From Spirochaetaceae bacterium (GTDB lineage: Bacteria > Spirochaetota > Spirochaetia > SZUA-6 > Fen-1364), in NCBI GenBank assembly GCA_003170115.1, contig PMZS01000021.1, forward strand, positions 1 to 10,116: DNA of 10,116 nucleotides, written 5' to 3'. Position numbers and translations under genes: made by a program. Positions 1 to 5,837 of the stretch are shown in pieces (the first letter of the stretch is position 1; every line of letters begins with the position of its first letter). The notes under the pieces were generated by a model. It did not search any database. It saw only the letters and a program-made list of their open reading frames with translations, and was not told the DNA's origin.

Positions 1-28
1 TTTCGAAGTGTTAAACTTGGGCTATACT
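1..28 (+). promoter_or_regulatory. Possible sigma-70 type promoter for the kinase-regulator pair
   Basis: A good -10 candidate, TATACT (23-28), lies 32 bases before the GTG start of the kinase gene. The only spaced -35 candidate is TTTCGA (1-6), 16 bases upstream, which matches the consensus poorly. The window edge cuts off anything further upstream, so an activator site or a different -35 cannot be judged. A vegetative promoter here would fit a sensor pair that must be present before its target operon is induced. Confidence 0.3.
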
Positions 29-48
29 AGTTGCCATCATTTCGTTGC

Positions 49-55
49 AAGGGAG
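49..55 (+). promoter_or_regulatory. Ribosome binding site deciding the GTG start of the fusion kinase
   Basis: AAGGGAG lies 4 bases before GTG at 60. The alternative TTG at 45 sits upstream of this site, and the first ATG at 111 has no purine-rich stretch before it, so GTG at 60 is preferred. Confidence 0.55.
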
Positions 56-59
56 TGCC

Positions 60-1499
60 GTGGAGAGGGACCAGGATCAATCGAATCTGACGCTACCTCC
101 GCTCGTGCGCATGGAAAACATCTGTGTCAGATACGGAAACGTGGTTGCACTTGACGGTGTGAACTTTCAAATAGGGAAGAATGAGATTGTGGGTCTCATC
201 GGCGACAACGGTGCCGGAAAAACGACCCTGGTCAACACCCTCACAGGTTACTGCAGACCGTTCGACGGGAAGATATTTTTCGACGGGCAACTAGTCTCTT
301 TCCGTTCGCCGGAAGACGCCCAACACTCCGGCATAGAAATCAAGTACCAGGGATCTTCGCTTATTGAGACCATGAGCATTGCGAACAATTTCTTTCTTGG
401 CCGAGAACCATACAAACACCTTGCGATCTTCGGGAAAGAACTGCGCTATCCCAGGTATGTCGACCGAAGGAAAATGGACGAAATCCTGGGTCAGGAAATG
501 GATCGGCTGAGAATACGGGGTGTGAACTGTTTTGACGATTACCCGGGCACGCTCTCGGGCGGTCAAAGAGAAGCCATAACGATTGCGAGGGCGCTCCATT
601 TCGGGGTTCGCCTGTTGATTCTGGATGAGCCGACGACGGCGCTTTCGGAAGAGGAGACATCCATAGTTCTCAACCTCGTGAGAAAGGCAAAATCGAACGG
701 GCTCTCGGTAGTTTTCATCACCCACAAGGCTGACGAGGTGTTTCAGGTCGCCGACCGGTTCGTCGTTTTGCGGAATGGGAGGAACTTCGCAAACGTTGAG
801 AAAGGATCGATCGATCTGCGTCAGCTCGAAACCCTCGATATGTACGCGCGGCTCACCGCGATCAAGGAGCTCTCGTCGAGCCTCGCGCACCAGATCAGTA
901 CTCCGCTCACCGTCATGAAGCTTTCGGTGGAAATGCTGCAGGATAACTTTTCGGTTACCGCAAGAAAAGACGAGTTTGAAAAAATAACGTCCATGCTGAT
1001 CCGGAAAATCGAAGCCTTGCAATATATGGTCAACAACCTGCTCGATTACGTTCGACCCCTGGTGTTCAACAAGGAACAGGTCCATTTGGGGGAGCTCGTT
1101 GCCTCCGTCATGGAGGACATGCCAATGAAGGATTTCAAGGACGTGCGGATCGATGCAAGCGGCGTGGACCAGACAATTCTCTATCCCCTGGACCGAAATC
1201 TTATTCACGCGGCGCTTTCAAACCTCGTCCTCAATGCCCTGCAGAGCTCCCCGCCGCATGCCACCGTAGAAGTCCGCGCGGCCATGGACAAAGGCCGGCT
1301 TCACATAGAGATACAGGACCGCGGGAAAGGCATGGACGAAGATACCAGAGAGAACGTCTTTAACTTTTTTTTCACAACCCGGAAGGCGGGGACTGGACTC
1401 GGTCTTCCGTTCGTACACAGGATCGTGGAGAAGCACGAAGGCTCGCTTGACATCGAATCGACGCCGGGATGCGGCTGCACCGTTCGCATTGAATTGTAG
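60..1499 (+). CDS. ABC ATPase-histidine kinase fusion protein
   Basis: The protein has 479 residues from a GTG start. Residues about 15-260 form a complete ABC ATPase of the ribose/simple-sugar importer type: Walker A GDNGAGKT (48-55), Q-loop Q97, signature LSGGQ (165-169), Walker B LLILDEP (185-191, E190) and switch H222. Residues about 262-479 form a histidine kinase core: H-box with H277 in LAHQISTPL, N-box around N388/N392, G1 DRGKGM (420-425), FFTT (437-440) and G2 GTGLGL (444-449). This resembles NtrB/AtoS-type kinases without their PAS or membrane parts. The ABC part aligns end to end with the stand-alone ATPase at 5079-5819, and the kinase begins where that ATPase ends, leaving only a short helix-like connector. 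I chose GTG at 60 because AAGGGAG (49-55) precedes it; TTG at 45 has no such site. The partner response regulator starts 9 bases downstream. The sensing mode is inferred: the ATPase domain may dock on the permease or read nucleotide or transport state. No membrane segment is seen, so the protein is cytosolic or peripheral. Confidence 0.9.
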   Translation: MERDQDQSNLTLPPLVRMENICVRYGNVVALDGVNFQIGKNEIVGLIGDNGAGKTTLVNTLTGYCRPFDGKIFFDGQLVSFRSPEDAQHSGIEIKYQGSSLIETMSIANNFFLGREPYKHLAIFGKELRYPRYVDRRKMDEILGQEMDRLRIRGVNCFDDYPGTLSGGQREAITIARALHFGVRLLILDEPTTALSEEETSIVLNLVRKAKSNGLSVVFITHKADEVFQVADRFVVLRNGRNFANVEKGSIDLRQLETLDMYARLTAIKELSSSLAHQISTPLTVMKLSVEMLQDNFSVTARKDEFEKITSMLIRKIEALQYMVNNLLDYVRPLVFNKEQVHLGELVASVMEDMPMKDFKDVRIDASGVDQTILYPLDRNLIHAALSNLVLNALQSSPPHATVEVRAAMDKGRLHIEIQDRGKGMDEDTRENVFNFFFTTRKAGTGLGLPFVHRIVEKHEGSLDIESTPGCGCTVRIEL

Positions 1500-1508
1500 G
1501 GATCAGGC

Positions 1509-2846
1509 ATGAAGAAAATTCTTATCGTGGACGACGATGGAGATACACGGGACATCCTCACAATGCTTTTCAGTGAAGACGGTTTCGGCGTCATTACCGC
1601 GGAAAACGGAAAAACCGCCATAGAGATCCTGGAAAAGGACAGTTCGATCGATCTCATCATCTCGGACATGAAGATGCCTGTTCTCGGTGGCAAAGGCATC
1701 CAGGAATACCTCGTTGCGCACCTGAAGAAAATACCGCTCCTTTTTATCACTGCGTATGGCACGATCCCGGATGCCGTGCAGACGATAAAGAAAGGAGCCG
1801 TGGATTACATCACCAAGCCGTTCAAGAAAGACATCATACGCCACGTGGTAAGGCGAATGCTCGAAACAAAGGGTGGGGAGGGCCGGCCGGGGCCGCGGAT
1901 ATCGCGACGGTTCGTCGAACCTGTGTACCGATCACGCGCAATGACGGGTATCATGGCGACAGTACGGAAGATATCCGCGGGGAATGCACCGGTCCTCATT
2001 CTCGGCAGGAGCGGAACGGGAAAAGAAATGGTGGCGCGCGCCATGCACGCCCTTTCTCCCGAGAAGCCTTTCGTCAAGGTGAACTGTGCGGCAATACCTG
2101 GTACCCTTATCGAGAGCGAGCTCTTCGGCTATCGGAAGGGCGCATTCACCGGGGCCTCCGCCAACTTTGCCGGAAAGGCCAAGGCGGCAGACGGAGGTAT
2201 CCTTTTTCTCGACGAGATAGGCGACCTCGCGATTGAGGTTCAACCCAAGTTGCTTCGATTGATCGAGGATAAGTCATTCGAGCCGTTGGGAAGCAATACG
2301 CCGGTGAACATTGAAACGCGTATCGTGTGCTCGACAAACCGCGATCTCAAGGCTCTGATAAAGGCCGGTACGTTCAGGGAGGACCTCTACTACCGGATCA
2401 ATACGATCACGATCACGATCCCTCCGCTTGCTGCCCGAAAGGAGGACATACCTCCAATGATCGATTATTTTCTTCAGAAGTCTGCAGACGCGAACGGCGT
2501 TCCACCGAAAGCGATTTCAGACGGGGCGCGGGAGGCCTTGTCACGCTATGAATGGCCTGGGAATGTTCGCGAGCTGAGGAATGCTATTGAGCGCTGCGTC
2601 ATTCTGTCGTCGGGCGAAACCATTGAATTGTCGGATCTTCCGCGCGAGATCTTCGGGGTACCGGAGACCCGCAATGAGAAGGGCGAAGACCGACTCTCTT
2701 CCTCCGAGGTCGAGCTCATTGAGGAGTCCCTCGCGATGTGCGCGGGAAATGTGACTTCCGCCGCGAAAATTCTTGGCGTTTCGCGTGATACTCTCCGTTA
2801 CCGGATGAAGAAATATAATATCGGTATGGGTGAAATCACCCCGTAA
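1509..2846 (+). CDS. NtrC-family sigma-54-dependent response regulator
   Basis: This 445-residue protein has the usual NtrC length and order. The receiver (1-118) has acidic D8-D10, phospho-acceptor D53 in IISDMKMP, T81 and K103 in TKPF. The AAA+ domain (about 140-375) has Walker A GRSGTGKE (166-173), the sigma-54 contact loop GAFTGA (211-216), Walker B ILFLDEIG (231-238) and an arginine-finger region FREDLYYR (289-296). A Fis-type helix-turn-helix ends the protein (about 411-436, core SAAKILGVSRDTLRYR). It should be phosphorylated by the upstream kinase, with which it is separated by 9 bases, and then remodel sigma-54 polymerase at a promoter. A near-consensus sigma-54 promoter lies just downstream at 2955-2970, before the transporter genes, which makes that operon the likely target. 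The start codon has only weak AGGGA/CAGG purine runs before it, and translation may be coupled to the kinase gene. Family assignment is firm; the target is inference from position. Confidence 0.96.
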   Translation: MKKILIVDDDGDTRDILTMLFSEDGFGVITAENGKTAIEILEKDSSIDLIISDMKMPVLGGKGIQEYLVAHLKKIPLLFITAYGTIPDAVQTIKKGAVDYITKPFKKDIIRHVVRRMLETKGGEGRPGPRISRRFVEPVYRSRAMTGIMATVRKISAGNAPVLILGRSGTGKEMVARAMHALSPEKPFVKVNCAAIPGTLIESELFGYRKGAFTGASANFAGKAKAADGGILFLDEIGDLAIEVQPKLLRLIEDKSFEPLGSNTPVNIETRIVCSTNRDLKALIKAGTFREDLYYRINTITITIPPLAARKEDIPPMIDYFLQKSADANGVPPKAISDGAREALSRYEWPGNVRELRNAIERCVILSSGETIELSDLPREIFGVPETRNEKGEDRLSSSEVELIEESLAMCAGNVTSAAKILGVSRDTLRYRMKKYNIGMGEITP

Positions 2847-2865
2847 GAGGGGATTTTCCCCCTTT
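2845..2865 (+). terminator. Weak terminator-like hairpin after the response regulator
   Basis: The stop codon runs into a short stem: AAG, bulged A, GGGGA, loop TTT, TCCCC, CTT, followed by one further T. The lack of a long T-run makes it a weak intrinsic terminator at best. It would separate the regulator genes from the sigma-54 controlled operon. Confidence 0.4.
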
Positions 2866-2946
2866 CGACACTGCGTCTGATTCATCCACCTTTGACTGTC
2901 GCGCGTAAGTGCTTGCTGGGTATGGTCTTATTATTCGTCCTTCGGA

Positions 2947-2970
2947 TGCAAACCTGGCATTCAGTTTGCA
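2947..2970 (+). repeat. Perfect 7-bp inverted repeat overlapping the sigma-54 promoter
   Basis: TGCAAAC (2947-2953) and GTTTGCA (2964-2970) are exact inverted repeats separated by 10 bases. The right arm is the -12 element itself, and the left arm lies just upstream of -24. It could be an operator for a repressor that blocks polymerase, or a chance dyad built on the TTTGCA of the -12 element. Confidence 0.5.
2955..2970 (+). promoter_or_regulatory. Sigma-54 (RpoN) promoter for the transporter operon
   Basis: TGGCATTCAGTTTGCA matches the -24/-12 consensus TGGCAC-N5-TTGCA at nearly all conserved positions: TGGCA is intact, TTGCA is intact, and the invariant GG (2956-2957) and GC (2968-2969) are exactly 10 bases apart. 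Transcription would begin near 2981, giving a leader of about 20 bases that still includes the strong ribosome site of the binding-protein gene. The gene immediately upstream encodes a GAFTGA-bearing sigma-54 activator. I saw no sigma-70 promoter with acceptable spacing in this gap, and no clear activator binding sites upstream. Confidence 0.82.
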
Positions 2971-2990
2971 CTACTGATTGCAGCCAATTT

Positions 2991-2999
2991 AAAGGAGGG
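2991..2999 (+). promoter_or_regulatory. Strong ribosome binding site of the binding-protein gene
   Basis: AAAGGAGGG ends 3 bases before ATG at 3003 and fixes that start. It is the strongest Shine-Dalgarno match in the operon, in keeping with high production of a periplasmic binding protein. Confidence 0.8.
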
Positions 3000-3002
3000 T
3001 GT

Positions 3003-3965
3003 ATGCGAAAATCGATGTTCGCCGTTCTCTTGATGCTCGCAGTTGCAGTCGTTGTAACCGCGGCACCTGCGGGAAAAACGTATACCTATTACGCCATCGG
3101 AGTGCAGCCGGGCGTTGATACGTTTTTCGCGACTGTCTACAAGGGGATGAAGGCTGCCGAGGCCTGCTTCCCTGTCACGCTCAACTACCTGGGGCTGCAG
3201 GGTAGCGAGGTGAATGCGGCCGGGCTGGCTAACAAGCTCGAAGTGGCGATCGCCGCCAAGCCCGACGGCATCATCACCGGCCTCTGGTTCCCGGAGTCCA
3301 TGAGCAAGCTCCTCAACGATGCCATCGCAAAAGGCATCCCCGTTCTCGCATATAACACGCCGGATACCCGTTCCGATGACGTGAGAACGAAGTACATAGG
3401 ATACGTCGGCCAGGACGAGCGAACGACGGGCGAAATCCTCGCGAAGGCGACCCTCACAAAAACGAAGATAGTGCGCACGGTGGTTGGCCTCATGTATCCT
3501 GGGTCGACACCCATCGAAAATCGGGCAAGCGGGATCATGCGGGTAATGTCCGCCAACAATATACCGATCGAGAAGCTCAACCTGACCACGGATCCGGCAA
3601 CCGCAAGCAACGTCCTTGGGGCATATCTCACAAAGTATCCTGACACGAACGTTGTCTTCGTTCTTGGCCCGGTCAGCGTCAACCCGGCCCTGCAGCTTTT
3701 GAAAGAACGGGGACTGATCGGAAAAGTATCGATCGCGACCTTCGATGTCGATCAGAAAACGCTGGACGGCATTGATTCCGGGACGATCATCTACACGGTG
3801 ATCCAGCAACCGTTCGCCCAAGGCTTTATTTCGGTCGAACAGCTCTACCTCTATAATGCCTTCGGGGTGCTCCCCCCGGTCAGTACACCGACTGGGCCGA
3901 CACTTGTCGACAAAAGCAACCTCGACATCGTAAAGAAGCAGCTCGCTGCGACCGGAGGATCGTGA
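3003..3965 (+). CDS. Periplasmic sugar-type substrate-binding protein of an ABC importer
   Basis: This 320-residue protein should bind the imported solute in the periplasm and deliver it to the permease. Residues 1-21 are a Sec signal: MRKS, a hydrophobic run (6-19) and a likely cleavage near VTAA. There is no lipobox cysteine, so it should be soluble. The mature part has the type I (LacI-like) binding-protein pattern: GIPVLAYNTPD (111-121), YIGYVGQDE (131-139), ENRASGIMRVM (172-182), TFDVDQKTLDGIDSG (246-260) and IQQPFAQGF (267-275), typical of ribose/simple-sugar binders. The start is ATG at 3003, with AAAGGAGGG directly before it; an in-frame start at 2892 would place the sigma-54 promoter inside the gene and hide the signal peptide. 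It is the first gene of the sigma-54 operon and is followed by a strong hairpin. The ligand cannot be told from sequence; the order binding protein-permease-single-domain ATPase is like the Rhizobium fructose system frcBCA, but this is not proof of substrate. Confidence 0.92.
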   Translation: MRKSMFAVLLMLAVAVVVTAAPAGKTYTYYAIGVQPGVDTFFATVYKGMKAAEACFPVTLNYLGLQGSEVNAAGLANKLEVAIAAKPDGIITGLWFPESMSKLLNDAIAKGIPVLAYNTPDTRSDDVRTKYIGYVGQDERTTGEILAKATLTKTKIVRTVVGLMYPGSTPIENRASGIMRVMSANNIPIEKLNLTTDPATASNVLGAYLTKYPDTNVVFVLGPVSVNPALQLLKERGLIGKVSIATFDVDQKTLDGIDSGTIIYTVIQQPFAQGFISVEQLYLYNAFGVLPPVSTPTGPTLVDKSNLDIVKKQLAATGGS

Positions 3966-3971
3966 TCATTC

Positions 3972-4009
3972 GAGGCGCCTTACGGCGTATGCCGTAAGGC
4001 GCTTTCTTT
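3972..4009 (+). terminator. Strong intergenic hairpin, partial terminator or mRNA stabiliser
   Basis: GCGCCTTACGGC (3975-3986) and GCCGTAAGGCGC (3991-4002) form a perfect 12-bp stem with loop GTAT. The stem is followed by TTTCTTT and is extendable by A-T and G-T pairs. It sits just after the binding-protein stop and before the permease gene. In importer operons such elements let part of transcription stop, or protect the upstream mRNA, so that the binding protein exceeds the membrane parts. No separate promoter is evident before the permease, so readthrough is assumed. Confidence 0.8.
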
Positions 4010-4077
4010 CCTGCTCGACGGCGGCGGCCGCGCCTTATTGAGACGCCCACGTACAGGCCAAAGAAGGAGAATCGCTC

Positions 4078-5082
4078 ATGGGATCTGGCGCTCATCCGTC
4101 GCAAGTTGCTTTGAAGCGCTACTCGTGGAAAAAGCTTATCACTCGTCCCGAGGCTGGCGTGACGGCCGGACTCGTTGTCGTGTGGAGCGTTTTTTACCTG
4201 CTATCGCCCAAGTTCCTCTGGCCGGCGAACGTGGGGAGCATTTGTACCGTGGCCGCCGAGATGGGCATCATCGCGGTCGGCATGGCCTTCCTCCAGATAT
4301 CCGGGGAAATGGATCTCTCAGTGGGCAGCGTGTACGTGTTCGTGCCGACGATCATGATACAGTCCTCCCAAGCCTTTCACCTGCCGGTATTCATCGGATT
4401 TCTCGTCGCGATGGCGTTCGCAGCCCTGGTGGGATTCATAAATGGGACGATCACGCTGCGTTTCAAGCTGCCGTCATTCATCGTCACTCTGGCAACGATG
4501 ATGCTCTTGAGCGGGCTCCTGCTTGCCATTACCGGCGGCTTTATCACTCAGGTGTCCGGCGAGAACCTTTGGTTTACAATCCTCGCGAAACGTTTCGGAG
4601 ACTTCCGAATCTCGTTTCTCTGGATGATCCTCATCGTTCTTTTCTTCCATTTCACACTGAACTCAACCCGGTATGGCAACTGGGCATTCGCAACGGGAGG
4701 CAATGAAACGATCGCACGGAAGATGGGCATCAACACGCTGCGGGTGAAGATGACGAACTTCATCACCTGCTCAGCACTGGCCGGCTTCGCCGGCTGTGTG
4801 TCCACGGCCCGCGTCTATTCGGTCAACCCATCGGTCGGATTTGACCTCATGTTCGATGCAATGGCTTCCGGCATCATTGGAGGATGCCTCCTGACGGGCG
4901 GCCGCGGCAGCATCATCGGCACTCTTCTCGGGGTACTGCTGCTCTCCTCGGTAAACAGCGGTCTCATTCTCGCCGGAGCGTCACCCTATTGGTACCGCGC
5001 GTTCGTCGGGGCCATCATTCTCGTGGTCGTCATCATCAATCTGGTCGTCGTGGGGGGAAGAAGAGGCAAGGTTTCCAAATGA
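4078..5082 (+). CDS. RbsC-type ABC importer permease
   Basis: This 334-residue inner-membrane protein forms the channel of the importer. It belongs to the branched-chain/ribose permease family (BPD_transp_2). Family motifs in order are ISGEMDLSVGS (74-84), GFINGTITLRFKLPSFIVTLATM as a conserved segment around 119-141, FATGGNETIARKMGI (204-218, the loop that contacts the ATPase) and the glycine-rich GIIGGCLLTGGRGSIIGTLLG stretch around 265-285. Hydrophobic runs at about 27-43, 55-75, 104-125, 133-153, 177-196, 225-245, 258-298 and 303-326 fit the usual 8-10 membrane helices. The start ATG has AAGGAGA 7 bases upstream. The stop overlaps the ATPase start (ATGA), so the two are translationally coupled. 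The length is normal for the family. Only one permease gene is present, so a homodimer is likely. Either the ATPase at 5079 or the ABC domain of the fusion kinase could dock on its cytosolic loop; the latter is inference. Confidence 0.94.
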   Translation: MGSGAHPSQVALKRYSWKKLITRPEAGVTAGLVVVWSVFYLLSPKFLWPANVGSICTVAAEMGIIAVGMAFLQISGEMDLSVGSVYVFVPTIMIQSSQAFHLPVFIGFLVAMAFAALVGFINGTITLRFKLPSFIVTLATMMLLSGLLLAITGGFITQVSGENLWFTILAKRFGDFRISFLWMILIVLFFHFTLNSTRYGNWAFATGGNETIARKMGINTLRVKMTNFITCSALAGFAGCVSTARVYSVNPSVGFDLMFDAMASGIIGGCLLTGGRGSIIGTLLGVLLLSSVNSGLILAGASPYWYRAFVGAIILVVVIINLVVVGGRRGKVSK

Positions 5083-5819
5083 ACCAGGAAAACATCCTCG
5101 AGATTCGAAACATCAGCAAGTCTTTCGGCGCGGTCCAGGCTCTCTCAAACGTCAGCTTTACGGTCGGAAGAAGTGAAATCGTCGGTCTTGTGGGAGATAA
5201 CGGCGCGGGCAAATCCACGATCATCAACCTGCTGATGGGCGTGTACCAGCCTGATGAGGGAGACATCTATTTTGAGGGCAAGCGAGTCACGTTCGTTTCC
5301 CCTCGCAATACGAGAGCCATCGGTATCGAACCGGTCTACCAAAGTACCGCCGTCGTGGATTTGATGAATCTCTGGCGGAATTTTTACCTTGGGCGCGAAG
5401 TGACCAGGTCATTCGGTCCTTTCAGGGTACTGGACAAGGCGGAAATGAAGAAAAAGAGCATCGAAATGATGTGGGATATCGGCGTTCACGTCCGGGAGGC
5501 TGATGAGAGTGTCCAGTATATGTCAGGAGGTGAACGTCAATCTCTCTGTATTGGCCGTTGCATGGAGTTCGGCGGCAAAATGCTTCTCCTTGACGAGCCC
5601 ACCGCCGCGCTCTCACTCAAGGAAACCGACAAGGTTCTGAAATTCGCCGAATCTGTGAGGGAAAAGGGCCTGTCGGAAATCATTGTTGATCACAACGTCT
5701 ACCACATTTACCCCATCGTCGACAGGTTTGTCATCATGGGGCGGGGGCGCAAGATTACCGAGCTCCGAAAAGCTGATGTGAGCGCCGAGGATGTGATTGA
5801 GACGCTCATGAAGCTGTAG
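5079..5819 (+). CDS. Single-domain sugar-type ABC importer ATPase
   Basis: This 246-residue cytosolic subunit should power import through the adjacent permease. It has Walker A GDNGAGKS (39-46), Q-loop Q88, signature MSGGE (148-152), Walker B LLLLDEP (168-174, E173) and switch H205 in IIVDHN. At 246 residues it is half the size of the two-domain RbsA/XylG ATPases and resembles the single-domain FrcA type. The start is ATG at 5079, overlapping the permease stop by ATGA; a longer in-frame reading from 4884 lies wholly inside the permease gene and is rejected. It is clearly paralogous to the N-terminal half of the kinase at 60-1499, sharing for example EIVGLxGDNGAGK and the pattern GIE..YQ.....(17-20 residues)..LGRE after the Q-loop, which suggests the kinase arose from a duplicated transporter ATPase. 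All catalytic motifs are intact. Confidence 0.94.
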   Translation: MNQENILEIRNISKSFGAVQALSNVSFTVGRSEIVGLVGDNGAGKSTIINLLMGVYQPDEGDIYFEGKRVTFVSPRNTRAIGIEPVYQSTAVVDLMNLWRNFYLGREVTRSFGPFRVLDKAEMKKKSIEMMWDIGVHVREADESVQYMSGGERQSLCIGRCMEFGGKMLLLDEPTAALSLKETDKVLKFAESVREKGLSEIIVDHNVYHIYPIVDRFVIMGRGRKITELRKADVSAEDVIETLMKL

Positions 5820-5837
5820 GCGAAGCAGGATCCGAAT

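Noticed and set aside
17..34. Possible sigma-54 promoter before the ABC-kinase gene (TTGG ... TTGC)
   Set aside because: The GG and GC elements are 12 bases apart, not 10, and the rest of the -24 element does not match.
291..1208. Long minus-strand reading frame (305 codons) opposite the ABC-kinase gene
   Set aside because: It has no recognisable motif and lies wholly antisense to a gene with all its catalytic motifs; the product looks like mirrored codon bias.
2866..2901. Inverted repeat CGACA-N26-TGTCG as an upstream activator site
   Set aside because: The arms are only 5 bases and the spacing is long; it is expected by chance at this GC content.
2892..2935. Sigma-70 promoter using TTGACT or TTGCTG before the binding-protein gene
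   Set aside because: TTGACT (2892-2897) has no -10 at 16-18 bases (the nearest, TATGGT, is 23 away), and TTGCTG has no suitable partner.
2892..3002. Longer N-terminus for the binding protein starting at 2892
   Set aside because: It would bury the signal peptide 37 residues in, run through the sigma-54 promoter, and ignore the strong ribosome site before 3003.
2961..3821. Minus-strand reading frame (286 codons) opposite the binding-protein gene
   Set aside because: Composition is rich in Arg/His/Asp without domain motifs, and the plus-strand gene is well supported by its signal peptide and family motifs.
4884..5078. Longer N-terminus for the stand-alone ATPase starting at 4884
   Set aside because: The extra 65 residues are Arg/His-rich and overlap the end of the permease gene; the ABC domain begins normally after ATG 5079.
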